NCBI GenBank assembly: GCA_016722285.1
Contig: JADKGI010000012.1
Location: forward strand, 17,696-81,695
Direction of reading: 5' to 3'
DNA: 64,000 bases
Origin: Saprospiraceae bacterium
GTDB taxonomy: Bacteria; Bacteroidota; Bacteroidia; Chitinophagales; Saprospiraceae
The translations under genes and the position numbers were made by a program. The stretch's first letter is position 1; the number at the start of each line of letters is the position of its first letter. Under the pieces are notes generated by a model. It saw only the letters and a program-made list of their open reading frames with translations, searched no databases and had not been told where the DNA came from. This document shows, in pieces, positions 63,636 to 64,000 of this stretch.

Positions 63636-64000
63636 ATGAAAACCAGGTTTCTACTTTTTACAGCAATGATATGCTGTATCTTCTTAACCCAAAAACTTGA
63701 CGCTCAGGTATCGAGTGTCAACTACCGATTAAAGTATAATGCAGATTCGTGCAGGTATGATGCGTACATAGTCATCAATTCCGGAACTGCAACAACTACT
63801 GCTCAAAAAGACTCAATTTAATGCACAGTACACTATTGTGCTGCCGCAATCAGATTCAATAGTTGCTGATAGTATCACTAGCTATGCTCCTTTTGTTGCA
63901 ACTGCAGCTGGACTATCCACAGATCCTATGAGATGGAAAATTTCAACACAGGTTAAGGCACCAGCTGCCGCCCCAAATAATAGATTCTATAGTATTACTC
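63636..64000 (+). CDS. Third secreted cohesin-like-domain protein (partial, frameshifted)
   Basis: The signal peptide (MKTRFLLFTAMICCIFLTQK ending LDAQ) and the opening VSSVNYRLKYNADSCRYDAY match the products at 30550 and 59547. The frame stops at 63821 because of an A5 run at 63805-63809; with four A the text reads AQKTQFNAQYTIVLPQSDS, matching AQFNAQYTIIVP in its paralogues, and stays open to the window edge. The upstream aaacaccatg resembles the leader of the 30550 gene. The C-terminus, and thus any T9SS tail, is outside the window. Confidence 0.75.

Noticed and set aside
1..64000. tRNA, rRNA, insertion sequence, integrase or prophage genes
   Set aside because: Looked for on both strands by eye; no cloverleaf, transposase, integrase or phage structural motif was recognised, though small RNA genes could be missed without a covariance search.

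Overview
The window looks like a chromosomal segment of a Bacteroidota bacterium, most likely a member or relative of the Saprospiraceae. This is inferred from four things: type A Por-secretion (T9SS) C-terminal sorting domains, giant SprB-repeat surface proteins, TAnnTTTG-type -7 promoter boxes, and a short ATP synthase epsilon subunit next to beta. No tRNA, rRNA, CRISPR array, transposase or phage gene was recognised.

Layout. (1) Positions 1-8329, minus strand: one giant cell-surface protein gene that runs off the left edge. It has a LamG-like domain, two parallel beta-helix regions, Ig-like domains and a block of 73-residue repeats containing an almost exact 438-bp tandem duplication; it is broken by indels at three places. 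(2) 8768-30310: an ordinary housekeeping block with no visible frameshift. It holds a PolX-family protein with an apparently dead polymerase site, a DUF1573 lipoprotein, a UbiA-type prenyltransferase, rdgB, ilvE, a HsdR_N nuclease-domain protein overlapping a helicase-like protein that has lost its Walker motifs, a glutamate/dicarboxylate symporter, type II NADH dehydrogenase, coaX, a GT4 glycosyltransferase, a three-gene lipoprotein operon whose last member is a Kunitz/BPTI domain, nadC, rnr and atpDC. (3) 30550-64000, plus strand: a surface-protein island. Two tandem paralogous giants (about 3,550 and 4,370 residues when their frameshifts are ignored) carry a DNRLRE-like N-terminal domain, SprB repeats, PKD/Ig modules, arrays of 8 or 13 Big_2-like Ig repeats, and a C-terminal domain with two EF-hand/dockerin-like loops in place of a T9SS sorting tail. 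Between them lies a smaller SprB-repeat protein with an unrecognised N-terminal domain. Around them are three copies of a secreted protein family sharing one N-terminal beta domain; the two complete copies end in type A T9SS tails.

How the parts may work together. The giants probably serve in adhesion, gliding or biofilm formation. They lack a visible T9SS anchor, whereas the flanking proteins have one, and the flanking N-terminal domain has cohesin-like features. A dockerin/cohesin-like attachment of the giant adhesins to T9SS-anchored partners is therefore the most interesting hypothesis here; it is inference and needs structural tests.

Caution. About ten indel sites interrupt the surface-protein genes and none is seen in the housekeeping block. 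Several lie at short homopolymers and are repaired by one base, so consensus errors are the simplest explanation, but their clustering is notable.
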